Of a stretch of 60,722 nucleotides of DNA, positions 8,406 to 17,991 are shown piece by piece (positions within the stretch are counted from its first letter, which is position 1; each line of letters begins with the position of its first letter). Under the pieces are notes generated by a model. The model ran no database searches, was not told the DNA's origin, and saw nothing but the letters and a program-made list of their open reading frames with translations. Location of the stretch: the NCBI GenBank assembly GCA_964483985.1, contig CAZADS010000068.1:1-60722 (forward strand). Reading direction: 5' to 3'. The translations under genes and the position numbers were made by a program. Source of the stretch: CAZADS01 sp964483985 (GTDB taxonomy: Bacteria; Pseudomonadota; Alphaproteobacteria; Thalassobaculales; Thalassobaculaceae).

Positions 8406-9700
8406 GTGAATTTGCTATTGGGCTTGTTGGAACCGGCGCATTATTGCTTCTTGTGTTCGCTGGTGTCCGGGTGTTTGTTGTTGCGGCATTAGTTGGTCTT
8501 TTGGGCTGTGTTGCAATAATTGGTTGGAAGGCTGGCGCGGGGATCAGTGGAACCGTTCCGCATTCAAAATCTATCAATTATGCTTTGAGCGTTCTACCAA
8601 TGTTTATTCTTATCGGCTTTATTGCTTATCATGGTGGACTTACGCACGCGCTCTTCAGAGCTGCACGAAATTGGTTCGGTTGGGTTCCTGGGGGCTTGGC
8701 AGTAGCAAGCGTTTTCGCCACAGCGGGCTTTGCCGCAGTCTCTGGCGCTAGTACTGCCACGGCGGCTGTATTTAGTAGGGTCGCCATACCGCATATGCTC
8801 GAAAATGGGTATGATAGGCGATTGGCGGCAGGAGTGGTCGCGGCAGGTGGAACATTGGCATCCTTGATTCCGCCCAGTGCAATACTAGTGATTTACGCAA
8901 TTATTGTTGAGGAGTCGGTTGGCACATTGATATTGGCTGGTTTTATCCCCGGCATTGTCTCCGCAATTATATATGCGCTGCTGATTATCGGCCAATGTGT
9001 ATGGAAACCAGAACTTGGAAAGGCAATCCCGTCTCCGCCTATGTCGGAAAAGCTAGCTAGTCTTCCCGGGACAGTGCCTATCTTCCTTGTGGTGGCTGTT
9101 ATCTTTTACTCTATGTATTCTGGTACTGCCACACCTACGGAAGCAGGGGCCGTTGGTGCGTTTGTTATTCTAGTCGTGGCTCTTTTGAGGGGTATGAAGT
9201 GGCCTAGTCTTAAGGAGGCGTTGCTAGAGACAGCCAAGTTAACAGTCATGATCTTTGCGTTGATTTGGGGGGTCTTAATCTTTGTAAGGTTTTTAGGCTA
9301 CGCCGGTTTGCCACAAGAGTTTGCGGGATGGATAACGGAATTACCATTCCCACCGGTTGTAATAATGATTTTCATTTTATTAGCGTATGCGGTTTTGGGC
9401 ATGTTCATGGATGCCATAGGGATGCTTTTATTGACGTTGCCGGTGGTTTATCCAGCGGTTATAGCGCTTGGGTACGACCCAATCTGGTTCGGTATCATAG
9501 TCGTGAAAATGTGCGAAGTTTGTTTAATCACACCACCAGTAGGCTTGAACTGCTACGTCGTTTCAGCAGTTAGACCGGATATCCCGTTAGGAGATGTATT
9601 TAGAGGGATAGCGCCGTTTTTCGTAGCTGACGTGATAACTATTGGTTTGTTTTTGGCTTTTCCGGATATTATTCTTTGGTTACCGAGGATGGTTAATTAG
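8402..9700 (+). CDS. dctM: TRAP transporter large permease subunit, DctM type
   Basis: A 432-residue polytopic membrane protein, the sodium- or proton-coupled transport subunit of the TRAP system. Family landmarks are visible: FAAVSGASTATAAVFSRVAIPHMLENGYDRRLAAGVVAAGGTLASLIPPS in the first half, and MFMDAIGMLLLTLPVVYPAV plus ITPPVGLNCYVV in the second half. These are the two inverted-repeat scaffolds of the ion-transporter superfamily. Length matches DctM (about 425-440). The gene starts inside the dctQ stop codon and closes the operon, followed by a terminator at 9729-9766. Confidence 0.93.
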   Translation: MSEFAIGLVGTGALLLLVFAGVRVFVVAALVGLLGCVAIIGWKAGAGISGTVPHSKSINYALSVLPMFILIGFIAYHGGLTHALFRAARNWFGWVPGGLAVASVFATAGFAAVSGASTATAAVFSRVAIPHMLENGYDRRLAAGVVAAGGTLASLIPPSAILVIYAIIVEESVGTLILAGFIPGIVSAIIYALLIIGQCVWKPELGKAIPSPPMSEKLASLPGTVPIFLVVAVIFYSMYSGTATPTEAGAVGAFVILVVALLRGMKWPSLKEALLETAKLTVMIFALIWGVLIFVRFLGYAGLPQEFAGWITELPFPPVVIMIFILLAYAVLGMFMDAIGMLLLTLPVVYPAVIALGYDPIWFGIIVVKMCEVCLITPPVGLNCYVVSAVRPDIPLGDVFRGIAPFFVADVITIGLFLAFPDIILWLPRMVN

Positions 9701-9728
9701 CTTCCACCTTAAAAATTTGTAGAATCAT

Positions 9729-9766
9729 ATAAATAACCCTTAGTGAGTGATGCGAGGGTTATTTAT
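9729..9766. terminator. Terminator between dctM and the convergent nitroreductase gene
   Basis: ATAAATAACCCT (9729-9740) pairs perfectly with AGGGTTATTTAT (9755-9766), a 12-bp stem with a 14-nt loop, followed by ATTTGTTCT on the plus strand. It lies 28 nt after the dctM stop. Its A/T flanks on both sides allow bidirectional action. Confidence 0.7.
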
Positions 9767-9828
9767 ATTTGTTCTATGCCAACGGTTAATGATTACTCGG
9801 GGTTTCCAATTAGAAATACTGGGGGTAG

Positions 9829-10671
9829 CTATTGAAGATTAAAGCTTTTATGGACTAAATACCTGCCAAGTTGATCTCGTTCCTTATTTGAAACCTGACG
9901 CGCTTTATCCTCGGACCACCCGTAAAAGTTTGCAACCCCGAATTTTTCGACTTGGCGTTGCTTTTCGGCGGGAATAGAAAACCGAGCATCTCTGCGTTTG
10001 TCATAAGCATTTATTTCCTCAACTAGGTTTGTGTCGTCATAGCGATCGACATGCACGTTTACGGTTGATGGAAGGCGCAAACTGATGTAGCCGTCGTTTA
10101 CCGGATACCCGGCGGTCATTCCAGCGACGGGGAAAACATAATCGGGAAGTTCAATGATTTCTGCGATTTCGTCGATATGGTTTCTGACCACACTGATCGG
10201 GCAACACCCGAGACCGACGGCTTCAGCAGCGCGAATGAAATTCATAAGGACCAAACCACTGTCAACAGCTGCATTCAAAAATGCATCAAGGTGATCATTG
10301 GCGAAGGATTTTCCGCGCATTTCGCAGATGCGACGAATTCGTCTGCTGTCTCCAAGAAAAATCATCATAAGTGGACAGGTCCCAATCCAGGGCATAGATG
10401 GAATAAGGTCTGCGATCGCCTTCCGCTTGGTTGGATCCCGAATAATTATTACTGCCCCCTGTTGGAGATCAGATTTTGCAGGTGCGGAGAACGCGGCAGC
10501 TAGGAGGACCTCCAATAGTTCGTCTGAAATGGGCTTGTCCAAAAATCTACGATGTGTTCGATGATTGAGTATACTGGCTAGTTCTCCCTCTGCAGGAATA
10601 GTTTTGCCAGCTTGCGTTGAAACTCCATACCTATCTTCAATCAAATCGGCGATTGTCTTATCTGATTTCAT
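9829..10671 (-). CDS. Nitroreductase family FMN-dependent oxidoreductase
   Basis: A 280-residue flavoprotein of the nitroreductase / NfsA-like superfamily, which reduces nitro compounds, quinones or flavins with NAD(P)H. FMN-site segments are visible: HRTHRRFLDKPISDELLEVLLAAAFSAPAKSDLQQ near residues 37-70, and NFIRAAEAVGLGCCPISVVRN in mid-protein (GLGCCPI is the usual G-L-G-x-x-x-I turn). I take ATG 10671 (MKSDKTIADL), preceded by GAGGG at 6 nt; the longer frame from 10770 adds 33 residues with no family likeness. It faces dctM and diverges from the PanE-like gene. Physiological substrate unknown. Confidence 0.87.
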   Translation of the reverse strand: MKSDKTIADLIEDRYGVSTQAGKTIPAEGELASILNHRTHRRFLDKPISDELLEVLLAAAFSAPAKSDLQQGAVIIIRDPTKRKAIADLIPSMPWIGTCPLMMIFLGDSRRIRRICEMRGKSFANDHLDAFLNAAVDSGLVLMNFIRAAEAVGLGCCPISVVRNHIDEIAEIIELPDYVFPVAGMTAGYPVNDGYISLRLPSTVNVHVDRYDDTNLVEEINAYDKRRDARFSIPAEKQRQVEKFGVANFYGWSEDKARQVSNKERDQLGRYLVHKSFNLQ

Positions 10672-10899
10672 GAGGCCCTCTTTTGATTTATATGATTTTC
10701 TGTGGATAAAGAAATTTGTTGAGATGTTTAAATTGGGCAATGTAGTGGAAATACGATAGACTGTTTCCACTAAAGAAACGATTTGAGGTATCTTGATTTC
10801 CGGAGATATCCCTTTGTTCCATAACTATTGAGACGAATTGTTAAACTTTTTACTACTTTGTTACCCTAATAACCATTTTTAAAAAAGTGGAAGAATTTT

Positions 10900-11823
10900 A
10901 TGAAGATAGCAATTATCGGTTGTGGAGCCATGGGATCAGTTTACGCCGCTTTATTAGCGAGCGCCGACAATGAAGTCTGGGCTATCGACACTTGGGGCGA
11001 TCATGTTAATGCAATAAATCAAAATGGACTGAAGGTCGAAGGCGCTAGCGGTGATAGAACGGTAAAACTGACCGCAACTACGAATGCATTGGATGCTGGA
11101 CAATGCGAACTCGTTATTGTGGCTACAAAAGCCAGCGGAGTGGCATCCGCTGCCCGGGCAGCGAAAAGCATCTCAAATAAAGACAGTATTATTTTAACAA
11201 TTCAAAATGGATTAGGTGCTGCAGATAGAATAGCAGAGGCGATCGATACTAATCAGGTGATGATAGGGGTCGTTGGCGGATTTGGGGCATCCATCAAAGC
11301 ACCTGGCCATGCTCACCACAATGGAATGCAACTTGTTAGGATCGGTGAAATGAATGGCGGCGTTACGGATCGACTGGAAAAAGTTGTCTCAGTTTGGTCT
11401 GAGGCTGGTTTCAAAGCCAAAGGCTACCCCGATATTCACCAAATGATATGGGAAAAATTTATCTGTAACGTAACTTATAGCGGACCCTGCACTTTGATGA
11501 ATTCTACAATTGGCCAGATTCAAGATAATCCGGCTGCTTGGTCTGTTTCGCTAGCTTGTGCGAGGGAGGCCGATACAGTGGCTCGAGCTAAAGGAATAGC
11601 TTTAGGCTTTGATGATGTTGATAAATATGTATTTGAATTTGGAGCGAATATGCCTGACGCAAGGCCTTCGATGTTGCTGGACCATATAGCGGGCAGACTA
11701 TCTGAAATAGACGGTATCAACGGTGCTGTTCCGGTAGAGGCTGAAAAAATGGGCATGTCTGCCCCGGTTAATGAAATAGTTTCAAACTTGATAAGAGGTA
11801 AAGAAGCGGCATTTGCTAAGTGA
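10900..11823 (+). CDS. PanE/ApbA-family 2-dehydropantoate 2-reductase-like protein
   Basis: A 307-residue NADP-dependent ketopantoate reductase-type enzyme. The N-terminal nucleotide site is IIGCGAMGSVYAA (residues 4-16). ATKASG carries the family's lysine near residue 76, IQNGLG the conserved asparagine near 103, and MIWEKFICNVTYSGPC the KxxxN motif of the C-terminal helical domain. GGAAG precedes the ATG. There are no pantothenate genes nearby, and its neighbours are accessory catabolic genes, so it may be a paralogue acting on another 2-keto acid rather than the housekeeping PanE. Confidence 0.86.
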   Translation: MKIAIIGCGAMGSVYAALLASADNEVWAIDTWGDHVNAINQNGLKVEGASGDRTVKLTATTNALDAGQCELVIVATKASGVASAARAAKSISNKDSIILTIQNGLGAADRIAEAIDTNQVMIGVVGGFGASIKAPGHAHHNGMQLVRIGEMNGGVTDRLEKVVSVWSEAGFKAKGYPDIHQMIWEKFICNVTYSGPCTLMNSTIGQIQDNPAAWSVSLACAREADTVARAKGIALGFDDVDKYVFEFGANMPDARPSMLLDHIAGRLSEIDGINGAVPVEAEKMGMSAPVNEIVSNLIRGKEAAFAK

Positions 11824-11861
11824 ATTGAATTCCGGTAGTTAATTATGAGCAATTAATCGGT

Positions 11862-12734
11862 TTAAATTATACCGGCAAAATTGTCTTGGCCACGGCGGTA
11901 ACTTCGGTTGCTTTGGGCAGGATTCCGATTTAACAATGGTCTTGCATACAAAGGATGCGTAGCACTTCTTACCTCGTGTTCTATTTTGAACAACACCTCC
12001 CCAGTTTCAATATCAACGATGTCGATAAAACGCCATTCATAGGCATCGGATTCTGTTGAAATCAAACCGCGTTCCATTAATTTTTTATATGGACCAACGA
12101 AATCTGCAATATAAATAGCGATATGATGGCCATCATAGTCGGGTTGAGCAGTTTTCGTTTCAATAAAATGTAGGAATTGAGATGGGCCGGTCGTTATAGA
12201 GGTGCAAGGCTTTCCATTGCGCTTAGCGATTTTTACAGAGGCGCCCATAATTTCCTTATAAAATCTGGCTATGGACTCTGAGCTTCCCTCCGGCGAGTTT
12301 AGTTCGACAAAAGGCAAGCCCGCTTGCATTTTTCCGAATTCAGGTGCTGGGTTATGGAGTCGAATGGAATTTCCCCATGGGCAGGTTGCTTCTATAAAGG
12401 TGCTATTGCGAGAAAAAGAAAATTCAGTACCCGATAACGCTGTTGCAACGTTTTGAAGAGACTCTTCCACTTGATCAAGATTAGGGACTACCATCCCTAT
12501 CGTGCCTCTTAGTTTCTGGGGGGCGGGCTCCCGGCAGGGCAGATGCATTTGGCTTCGTCCCATGTTTACCCACATATTATCTATGCCTACCATTAAAAAA
12601 GGATCTCGTGTAAATTGGAGTCCTGTTACATAGAATAGAATAGCTAGTTGTTGATCAGGAATTAAAAGGTTTACGTGTTCCATGTGCAGAATATTGCCAA
12701 GTGATTCTGAAGCACGATCGAACTCGGTTACCAT
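11862..12734 (-). CDS. VOC family protein with two glyoxalase/dioxygenase-fold domains
   Basis: A 290-residue protein with two vicinal-oxygen-chelate modules. The first runs from LHMEHVNLLIPD (about 15-120) and the second from FVELNSPEGSSESIARFYKEIMG (about 155-260), containing GHHIAIYIAD and EVLFKIEHEVRS with possible metal-ligand His and Glu. The two-module layout resembles extradiol dioxygenases and two-domain glyoxalase-like proteins, but I cannot choose a reaction. The start at ATG 12734 follows AAAGGA at about 8 nt; the longest frame begins 60 nt upstream. It is convergent with the PanE-like gene, their stops 38 nt apart. Confidence 0.8.
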   Translation of the reverse strand: MVTEFDRASESLGNILHMEHVNLLIPDQQLAILFYVTGLQFTRDPFLMVGIDNMWVNMGRSQMHLPCREPAPQKLRGTIGMVVPNLDQVEESLQNVATALSGTEFSFSRNSTFIEATCPWGNSIRLHNPAPEFGKMQAGLPFVELNSPEGSSESIARFYKEIMGASVKIAKRNGKPCTSITTGPSQFLHFIETKTAQPDYDGHHIAIYIADFVGPYKKLMERGLISTESDAYEWRFIDIVDIETGEVLFKIEHEVRSATHPLYARPLLNRNPAQSNRSYRRGQDNFAGII

Positions 12735-13006
12735 CACATATCCTTTCGGCCTTTGTAGATATTTTTGAGTGAATTTTAAACACGCCTGGCTCACTCGTTC
12801 AACCTTGTGGGGATAGGGATCGCAAATTTGATTTATTGGTAATTAACTACTTGATATAGAACTTTAATTTTAATTGCTGTTACTTGATTTTAAGATTGTT
12901 ACGATCCCAGTGAAAAATTAGTTGGGTTGATGTAAATAGATTACAACAATACGTTTCGTTGTTATGAACGTAAGTACAACACCAGATTAAATAGGGAGAG
13001 AATCAA

Positions 13007-14032
13007 ATGGTTGCGCATTCTAGCAACAACGACTGGCTTATTTCTGTTGAAGAGGAAATATTGGAACCTGACCTCCCAATTTGCGATCCTCATCATCATC
13101 TTTGGGACAAGAACGCGAATCAACAAATTCAGCCTCGTTATCTTTTGGACGAAATTTTACAGGATACTAGTAGCGGACATAATATCGTCTCAACGGTTTT
13201 CATAGAATGTGGTGCAATGTTTAAAAAAGAAGGACCTGAACATTTTCGTCCGGTTGGGGAGACAGAATTCGTGAATGGCGTCGCAGCGATGGCCTCCTCA
13301 GGTATTTATGGAAAGACAAAAATAGCAGCAGGTATCGTAGGGACTGTAGATCTCCGTATTGGAGCACGCGCGGGTGAAGTGCTAGATGCTCATATTGCAG
13401 CGGGTGGTGGCCGGTTTCGTGGCATTCGAAGAGCTGTTTCGTGGGATGCTTCGTCTGAAGTTCGTAACCACCGTACCAATCCACCAGAAGGATTGTTATC
13501 CGATAAAGATTATAGAAGGGGTTTTGCAGAACTTGGCAAACGAGATATGACTTTTGAGGCTTGGTGTTTTCACCCACAAATTCCAGAAGTTACCGACTTA
13601 GCGAGAGCTTTTCCCGACACTACTATTATTCTAGACCATTTTGGTGGGCCGCTTGGGATCGGTCCCTATGAAGGCAAAGCGAACGAAGTATTTGAATACT
13701 GGAAACCTACTCTTTCTGAATTAGCTAAATGCCAAAACGTGGTAGCTAAATTGGGAGGGATCAACATGGATATTAATGGTTTCGGGTGGCATAATCGCTC
13801 GCGGCCGCCAAGCAGTATTGAGTTGGCTGGGGCGACCAAACGATACTATGAATTTGCAATCGAGTCATTTGGTGTGGATCGGTGCATGTTTGAGTCCAAT
13901 TTTCCAGTAGATAAAGTGAGCTGCAGTTACTCTATTGTTTGGAATGCTTTTAAACGCATAGCATCGGGGGCTTCGAAATCAGAGAAAGCCGCGCTTTTCC
14001 ATGATACAGCGGCGAGAGTTTATAGCCTCTAG
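13007..14032 (+). CDS. Amidohydrolase family (amidohydrolase_2) protein
   Basis: A 341-residue metal-dependent TIM-barrel hydrolase of the COG3618-type group that includes lactonases and decarboxylase-like enzymes. The metal-binding start is ICDPHHHLWDKN (His29-His31). FRGIRRAVSW follows at about residue 137, TTIILDHFGGPLG in mid-barrel gives another conserved histidine, and MFESNFPVDKVS near residue 297 resembles the end-of-barrel acidic motif. GGGAGAGAATCAA upstream is a good ribosome-binding site. It may take part in degradation of a lactone or ring-derived acid together with the VOC protein upstream, which is inferred only from proximity. Confidence 0.87.
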   Translation: MVAHSSNNDWLISVEEEILEPDLPICDPHHHLWDKNANQQIQPRYLLDEILQDTSSGHNIVSTVFIECGAMFKKEGPEHFRPVGETEFVNGVAAMASSGIYGKTKIAAGIVGTVDLRIGARAGEVLDAHIAAGGGRFRGIRRAVSWDASSEVRNHRTNPPEGLLSDKDYRRGFAELGKRDMTFEAWCFHPQIPEVTDLARAFPDTTIILDHFGGPLGIGPYEGKANEVFEYWKPTLSELAKCQNVVAKLGGINMDINGFGWHNRSRPPSSIELAGATKRYYEFAIESFGVDRCMFESNFPVDKVSCSYSIVWNAFKRIASGASKSEKAALFHDTAARVYSL

Positions 14033-14232
14033 GAATTAAGCGATTCCAAATTAATGTTAACCAAATAATCGCTAGTTCTATCCTTATTAGATTAGGTTAT
14101 TCAAATTTGATTAAAGTGGGAAACTTCATGGCCGTCGTGCCCTAGTATGATTTGTAGAACGAGTAAAATTATAGTTGATAGTGAGAAGAAAAGATTTTAT
14201 TAGCACGTTATTTGGTTAGAAAAGGGTTGTCC

Positions 14233-15756
14233 TTGTTAACAGTCAATAAGCCAGCCCACGGGCCTTTTTCAAGATTAGAGCGGATTATTATAACAGGCCC
14301 CGTGCTTGCGGCATCTCTGTTGCACGCTCTTAATATGAGCACTGCATACGTAGCCCTGCCCAATATCCAAGGAAATCTATCGGCAGCTCCTGATCAAGTG
14401 GGTTGGGTGATAACAGCCTTCGTTGTTGCAACTGCGGTCGGAACAATATTAACTAACGTCTTCAGTCAAATGTTTGGTCGTCGTAATGTCTTTTTGGCTG
14501 CAATAGTGGGGTTCACGGCCACCTCACTTCTTTCTGCAATGTCTAGTAGTTTGACTGAACTGGTGATTTTTAGGATATTGCAAGGATTTGTTTCAGCCCC
14601 TCTTTTACCCATTTCGCAAGCTATTATGTTGGACACGTATCCTAAGGAGAAGCACGGCTTTGCAATGAGCATATGGTCTATGGGGATGATACTTGGTCCT
14701 GTCGCTGGGCCAACAGTAGGGGCTATGCTGACGGAATATTATGATTGGAGATATGTATTCTACATGAATATCCCTTTTGGGATATTTGCTTTTGTTACTG
14801 TTTTGGTAACGCTTCCAGCGGCTAGATCTATGCGTCAAAAATTAGATTGGGTAGGTGTCATTTCCCTAATTGTAGCAGTAGTTTGTCTCCAATTAGTACT
14901 TGATCGAGGTGAGCGCCTTGGATGGTTTGAGTCTACAGAAATCATCTTTAATACGACTATATCAGCTGTGGCGTTTTATATCTTTATAGCTCATTGTCTG
15001 ACGACTGATAGTCCATATGTTAGTCTTGGGATGTTCTTAGATAGAAATTATGTCATTGGACTAATGCTGATTTTTGTATTTGGAGTTGCCGTCTTTTCCG
15101 CTTTATTTATCTTGCCTCTATTTTTGCAAAATATACAAGGTTATCCAGTTCTTTCTGCCGGCTGGGTTGTTTCGGCAAGAGGATTGGGAACCATGATAGC
15201 TATGCTGTTTGCTGGATTTTTAGTTGACCGAATTTCGGGAAAATATTTAATTTTTATTGGACTGTTGTTCGTTGGATGCAGCAATATTTGGATGACCTAT
15301 TGGAATGCTGACGTTGGCATGGCCGAGGTAATTTGGATTACTATAATAAACGGGTTCGGTATGGGGATGATGTGGGTATCGCTTACCACAGTTACGTTTT
15401 CTACTTTGAGTGCCCATTTTCGTGTAGAGGCAGCAGCACTATTTTCCCTAATTAGAGCGATTGGTGCCAGTATAGGCACTTCTATAGTAGTCTCTATACT
15501 GGTTCGTTCGAGTCAGATCAATTATATTGAGATGAGAGAAAGGGTTACTGAGTTTTCGGATCCGCTGAGATTTAATGGTCTGACGGCGGTTTGGAATTAC
15601 GACACTATCTCGGGCCTTTTGGCACTTCAACGTATGGTCTTGACCGAAGCTCATTTGTTGGCGTTTCTTAACGATTTTGTTTTTTTGGTATTCGTTGCAT
15701 TTGTAGCAATGCCATTAATCTTTCTACTACGGCCAAAAAACAAGCAGCCAAGTTAA
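14233..15756 (+). CDS. MFS exporter of the DHA2 (EmrB/QacA) family
   Basis: A roughly 507-residue transporter with about 14 hydrophobic segments, as expected for DHA2 drug:proton antiporters. Diagnostic sequences are LHALNMSTAYVALPNIQGNL in TM1, VGWVITAFVVATAVGTILTNVFSQMFGRRNVF (motif A region) and LGPVAGPTVGAMLTEYYDWRYVFYMNIPFG (motif C-like). The start is uncertain. TTG 14233 has AGAAAAGGG 6 nt upstream, while TTG 14212 extends the frame by seven codons without a ribosome-binding site. No emrA-like adaptor or tetR-type regulator is adjacent. Substrate is unknown. Confidence 0.85.
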   Translation: MLTVNKPAHGPFSRLERIIITGPVLAASLLHALNMSTAYVALPNIQGNLSAAPDQVGWVITAFVVATAVGTILTNVFSQMFGRRNVFLAAIVGFTATSLLSAMSSSLTELVIFRILQGFVSAPLLPISQAIMLDTYPKEKHGFAMSIWSMGMILGPVAGPTVGAMLTEYYDWRYVFYMNIPFGIFAFVTVLVTLPAARSMRQKLDWVGVISLIVAVVCLQLVLDRGERLGWFESTEIIFNTTISAVAFYIFIAHCLTTDSPYVSLGMFLDRNYVIGLMLIFVFGVAVFSALFILPLFLQNIQGYPVLSAGWVVSARGLGTMIAMLFAGFLVDRISGKYLIFIGLLFVGCSNIWMTYWNADVGMAEVIWITIINGFGMGMMWVSLTTVTFSTLSAHFRVEAAALFSLIRAIGASIGTSIVVSILVRSSQINYIEMRERVTEFSDPLRFNGLTAVWNYDTISGLLALQRMVLTEAHLLAFLNDFVFLVFVAFVAMPLIFLLRPKNKQPS

Positions 15757-15759
15757 ACT

Positions 15760-15787
15760 CCTTCACTAATGGACCTTCACTAATGGA
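15760..15787. repeat. Two perfect 14-bp tandem repeats
   Basis: CCTTCACTAATGGA occurs twice in direct tandem (15760-15773 and 15774-15787), immediately after the MFS stop. There is no obvious secondary structure. It may be a slippage duplication or a protein-binding pair. Confidence 0.9.
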
Positions 15788-15860
15788 AAGGGAATAAACT
15801 AGCCTAAAATATTAAAAAGGCGGTAGCTTTGAGCCAACAAATGTAGAGAGGAAATTACGG

Positions 15861-16784
15861 ATGTCGATACTTAATCAGCGTGTTGTATATTTGAATGGCG
15901 AAATTGTGCCTGAAAGTGAAGCTCGAATCCCAATTAAAGACCAAGGATTTAAATTTGGGGATGCTGCATTCGATACAACTCGCACGTTTGGTCATAAAAT
16001 ATTCCGCTTAAGAGAACATCTGGAACGTTTCGAAAGATCAATACGTTATTTAAAACTTGATTCAGGTCACTCACTAGATGACTGGGTTTCGATTACGGAA
16101 GAGGTAGTGGGACGCAACCTCCCCTTGATAGGAAAAGAGGAGGACTATTGGGTAACACAGCGGGTCAGTCGCGGTTTGACGGAAACTGATAGGGAAGCTT
16201 GGCCCGAGTGGGTATCGTCTACAGTTATTGTTGAATGTACTCCTCTACCACTGGCTGCTCGGGCCGTTTACTATCGCGATGGACTTCAAATAATTACGCC
16301 GTCAGTAAGAAGAGTATCACCCGAGATGGCCAGTCCAAGAGCCAAAACCCACAATTACTTGAACTTTATCTTAGGAGACTTGGAAGTATCAGCCCAAAAT
16401 CCCAGCGCGTTATCGATCTTGTTAGATAGCGATGGTAATCTCGCGGAAGGGAAAGGGAGTAATATTTTCTTGGTTGAAAACGGTCGGCTTAGAACTCCTC
16501 GTGCACGGTTTGTACTACCTGGAGTAAGCCGGGAAGTTACATTCCAACTAGCTAATGAGTTGGGATTTGAAACAGAGGAGGCCGATATAGATCTCTTTGA
16601 TGCCTACACCGCTGAGGAAGCATTCATCACTTCTACCAGTTTTTGCATTTGCCCAATCCAATCAATAAACGGCCGCTCTCTAAATTGTTCCCGTATTCCT
16701 GGTCCAATTACTAAACAACTAATTGAAAAATACGTGGATTTGGTGCAGTTCGATTGGTACAAGCAGTATCTCTTGCACGTATAA
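15861..16784 (+). CDS. Class IV PLP aminotransferase (branched-chain / D-amino acid aminotransferase family)
   Basis: A 307-residue fold-type IV PLP enzyme. Lys162 in RAKTHNYLN is the expected Schiff-base lysine. The N-terminal YLNGEIVPESEARIPIKDQGFKFGDAAFDTTR, the ILLDSDGNLAEGKGSNIFLV phosphate-site region and the C-terminal AEEAFITSTS match BCAT and related enzymes. The family includes IlvE, D-alanine aminotransferase and 4-amino-4-deoxychorismate lyase, and the sequence alone does not separate these. A ribosome-binding site AGAGGAAA precedes the ATG. It is convergent with mutY. Class call is secure; substrate is not. Confidence 0.88.
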   Translation: MSILNQRVVYLNGEIVPESEARIPIKDQGFKFGDAAFDTTRTFGHKIFRLREHLERFERSIRYLKLDSGHSLDDWVSITEEVVGRNLPLIGKEEDYWVTQRVSRGLTETDREAWPEWVSSTVIVECTPLPLAARAVYYRDGLQIITPSVRRVSPEMASPRAKTHNYLNFILGDLEVSAQNPSALSILLDSDGNLAEGKGSNIFLVENGRLRTPRARFVLPGVSREVTFQLANELGFETEEADIDLFDAYTAEEAFITSTSFCICPIQSINGRSLNCSRIPGPITKQLIEKYVDLVQFDWYKQYLLHV

Positions 16785-16815
16785 TTAGTCGAAGGATTTA
16801 TCGGAATTTCTATTA

Positions 16816-17889
16816 CTAAGTCTGTTGGAGTGCATGTAGCATTACTTTTTTCATAACTGATGGTAGGCCTGCATTTTCTAGCTTGGTTATTGAAAGCCAT
16901 GAACCAGATTTTAATCTATCCGATTTATTAATTTTTGCTGTCATAACTTTCAGTTCCAGGTTGAAGTGCGTAAACGGGTGCCGCACGATACCTGGTAATA
17001 AGGTCCAATTTCTGGGTAAAGGTTGTTCTAACGAAATTCTAGAGCCTAAATAGGGATCGCTAGTCCAACGCGTCGAAGGAAATGCTACCATACCGCCTAG
17101 CAGGCCATTTGGTTTTCGCCTGTGAACTAAAACTTGATTATTGACGTTAACGCACCAAAAAACCGCACCATAGCGTATATTTTTTTTATTTTTAGATTTT
17201 TTTCTAGGCAGACTTTCGGCTTCAGGGCTATTTTGAGAACTGCAACTTGATTGCCAAGGGCAAGATTGGCATTTTGGTTTTCGTGGAGTGCAAATAGTTG
17301 CTCCCAGATCCATCATTGCTTGAGCATAATCACCAGGGCGCTCGTCAGGAGTGAAATCTGTCGCCAATTTGTAAAGCAAGGCTTTTGACCCAGGTAATGG
17401 TGTGGTTACCCGATGAAAACGTGCAATGACGCGTTCAAAATTCCCATCTACTGGTGTGGCTGGTTTACTAAAAGCGATAGCAGCAATGGCCGCAGCAGTG
17501 TAAGTTCCGACTCCGGGAAGCTTTTTTAATTCAACTTCATCTTGGGGGAAAATGCCCTTGTAGTTTTCGACGAGTATTGAGGCGCATTTATAAAGGTTTC
17601 TAGCTCGAGCATAATAACCCAGTCCCGCCCATTCTAAAAGGACGTCGTCAAGTCTAGCCCTGGCTAAAGCGTGCACCGTCGGCCAGCGAGATATAAATTT
17701 TTTAAAATATGGTTCCACCGAAGCTACTTTTGTCTGCTGGAGCATCACCTCGCTTAACCAAATATGATAAGGATTGCCGTGAATGCCTTTTGCGACTCTC
17801 CATGGCAAATGTCGGCGATTTTGATCATACCAATCTAGGAGTTGCTTTTGGAGTCTGTGTTTGTTCTTCTTGGTTGGAGCAGTCCGCAT
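16816..17889 (-). CDS. mutY: A/G-specific adenine DNA glycosylase MutY
   Basis: A 357-residue base-excision repair enzyme that removes adenine opposite 8-oxoguanine. The catalytic glutamate is Glu47 in SEVMLQQT. The helix-hairpin-helix LPGVGTYTAAAIAA (124-137) is followed by catalytic Asp148 in VDGNFERV. A [4Fe-4S] cluster loop is formed by Cys200, Cys207, Cys210 and Cys216. The C-terminal ~120 residues form the NUDIX-like domain that recognises 8-oxoG. No clear ribosome-binding site lies before ATG 17889. It diverges from the DUF721 gene, an arrangement common next to smc in alphaproteobacteria. Confidence 0.95.
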   Translation of the reverse strand: MRTAPTKKNKHRLQKQLLDWYDQNRRHLPWRVAKGIHGNPYHIWLSEVMLQQTKVASVEPYFKKFISRWPTVHALARARLDDVLLEWAGLGYYARARNLYKCASILVENYKGIFPQDEVELKKLPGVGTYTAAAIAAIAFSKPATPVDGNFERVIARFHRVTTPLPGSKALLYKLATDFTPDERPGDYAQAMMDLGATICTPRKPKCQSCPWQSSCSSQNSPEAESLPRKKSKNKKNIRYGAVFWCVNVNNQVLVHRRKPNGLLGGMVAFPSTRWTSDPYLGSRISLEQPLPRNWTLLPGIVRHPFTHFNLELKVMTAKINKSDRLKSGSWLSITKLENAGLPSVMKKVMLHALQQT

Positions 17890-17991
17890 TCTGGTTAAAT
17901 CGAGCTTAATTTTATGAAAAGTTAATTCGGAGTTAAAAAATCTATAAATCTGTGTGTGTTTTGACGTATCTGTGTGAGCGATGATTGTTTA

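Noticed and set aside
11831..11875. CCGGTA...TACCGG inverted repeat between the PanE-like and VOC genes
   Set aside because: The arms are short, the right arm lies inside the VOC coding end, and the inner TTAATT/AATTAA stem is only A/T. It could help termination but is not convincing.
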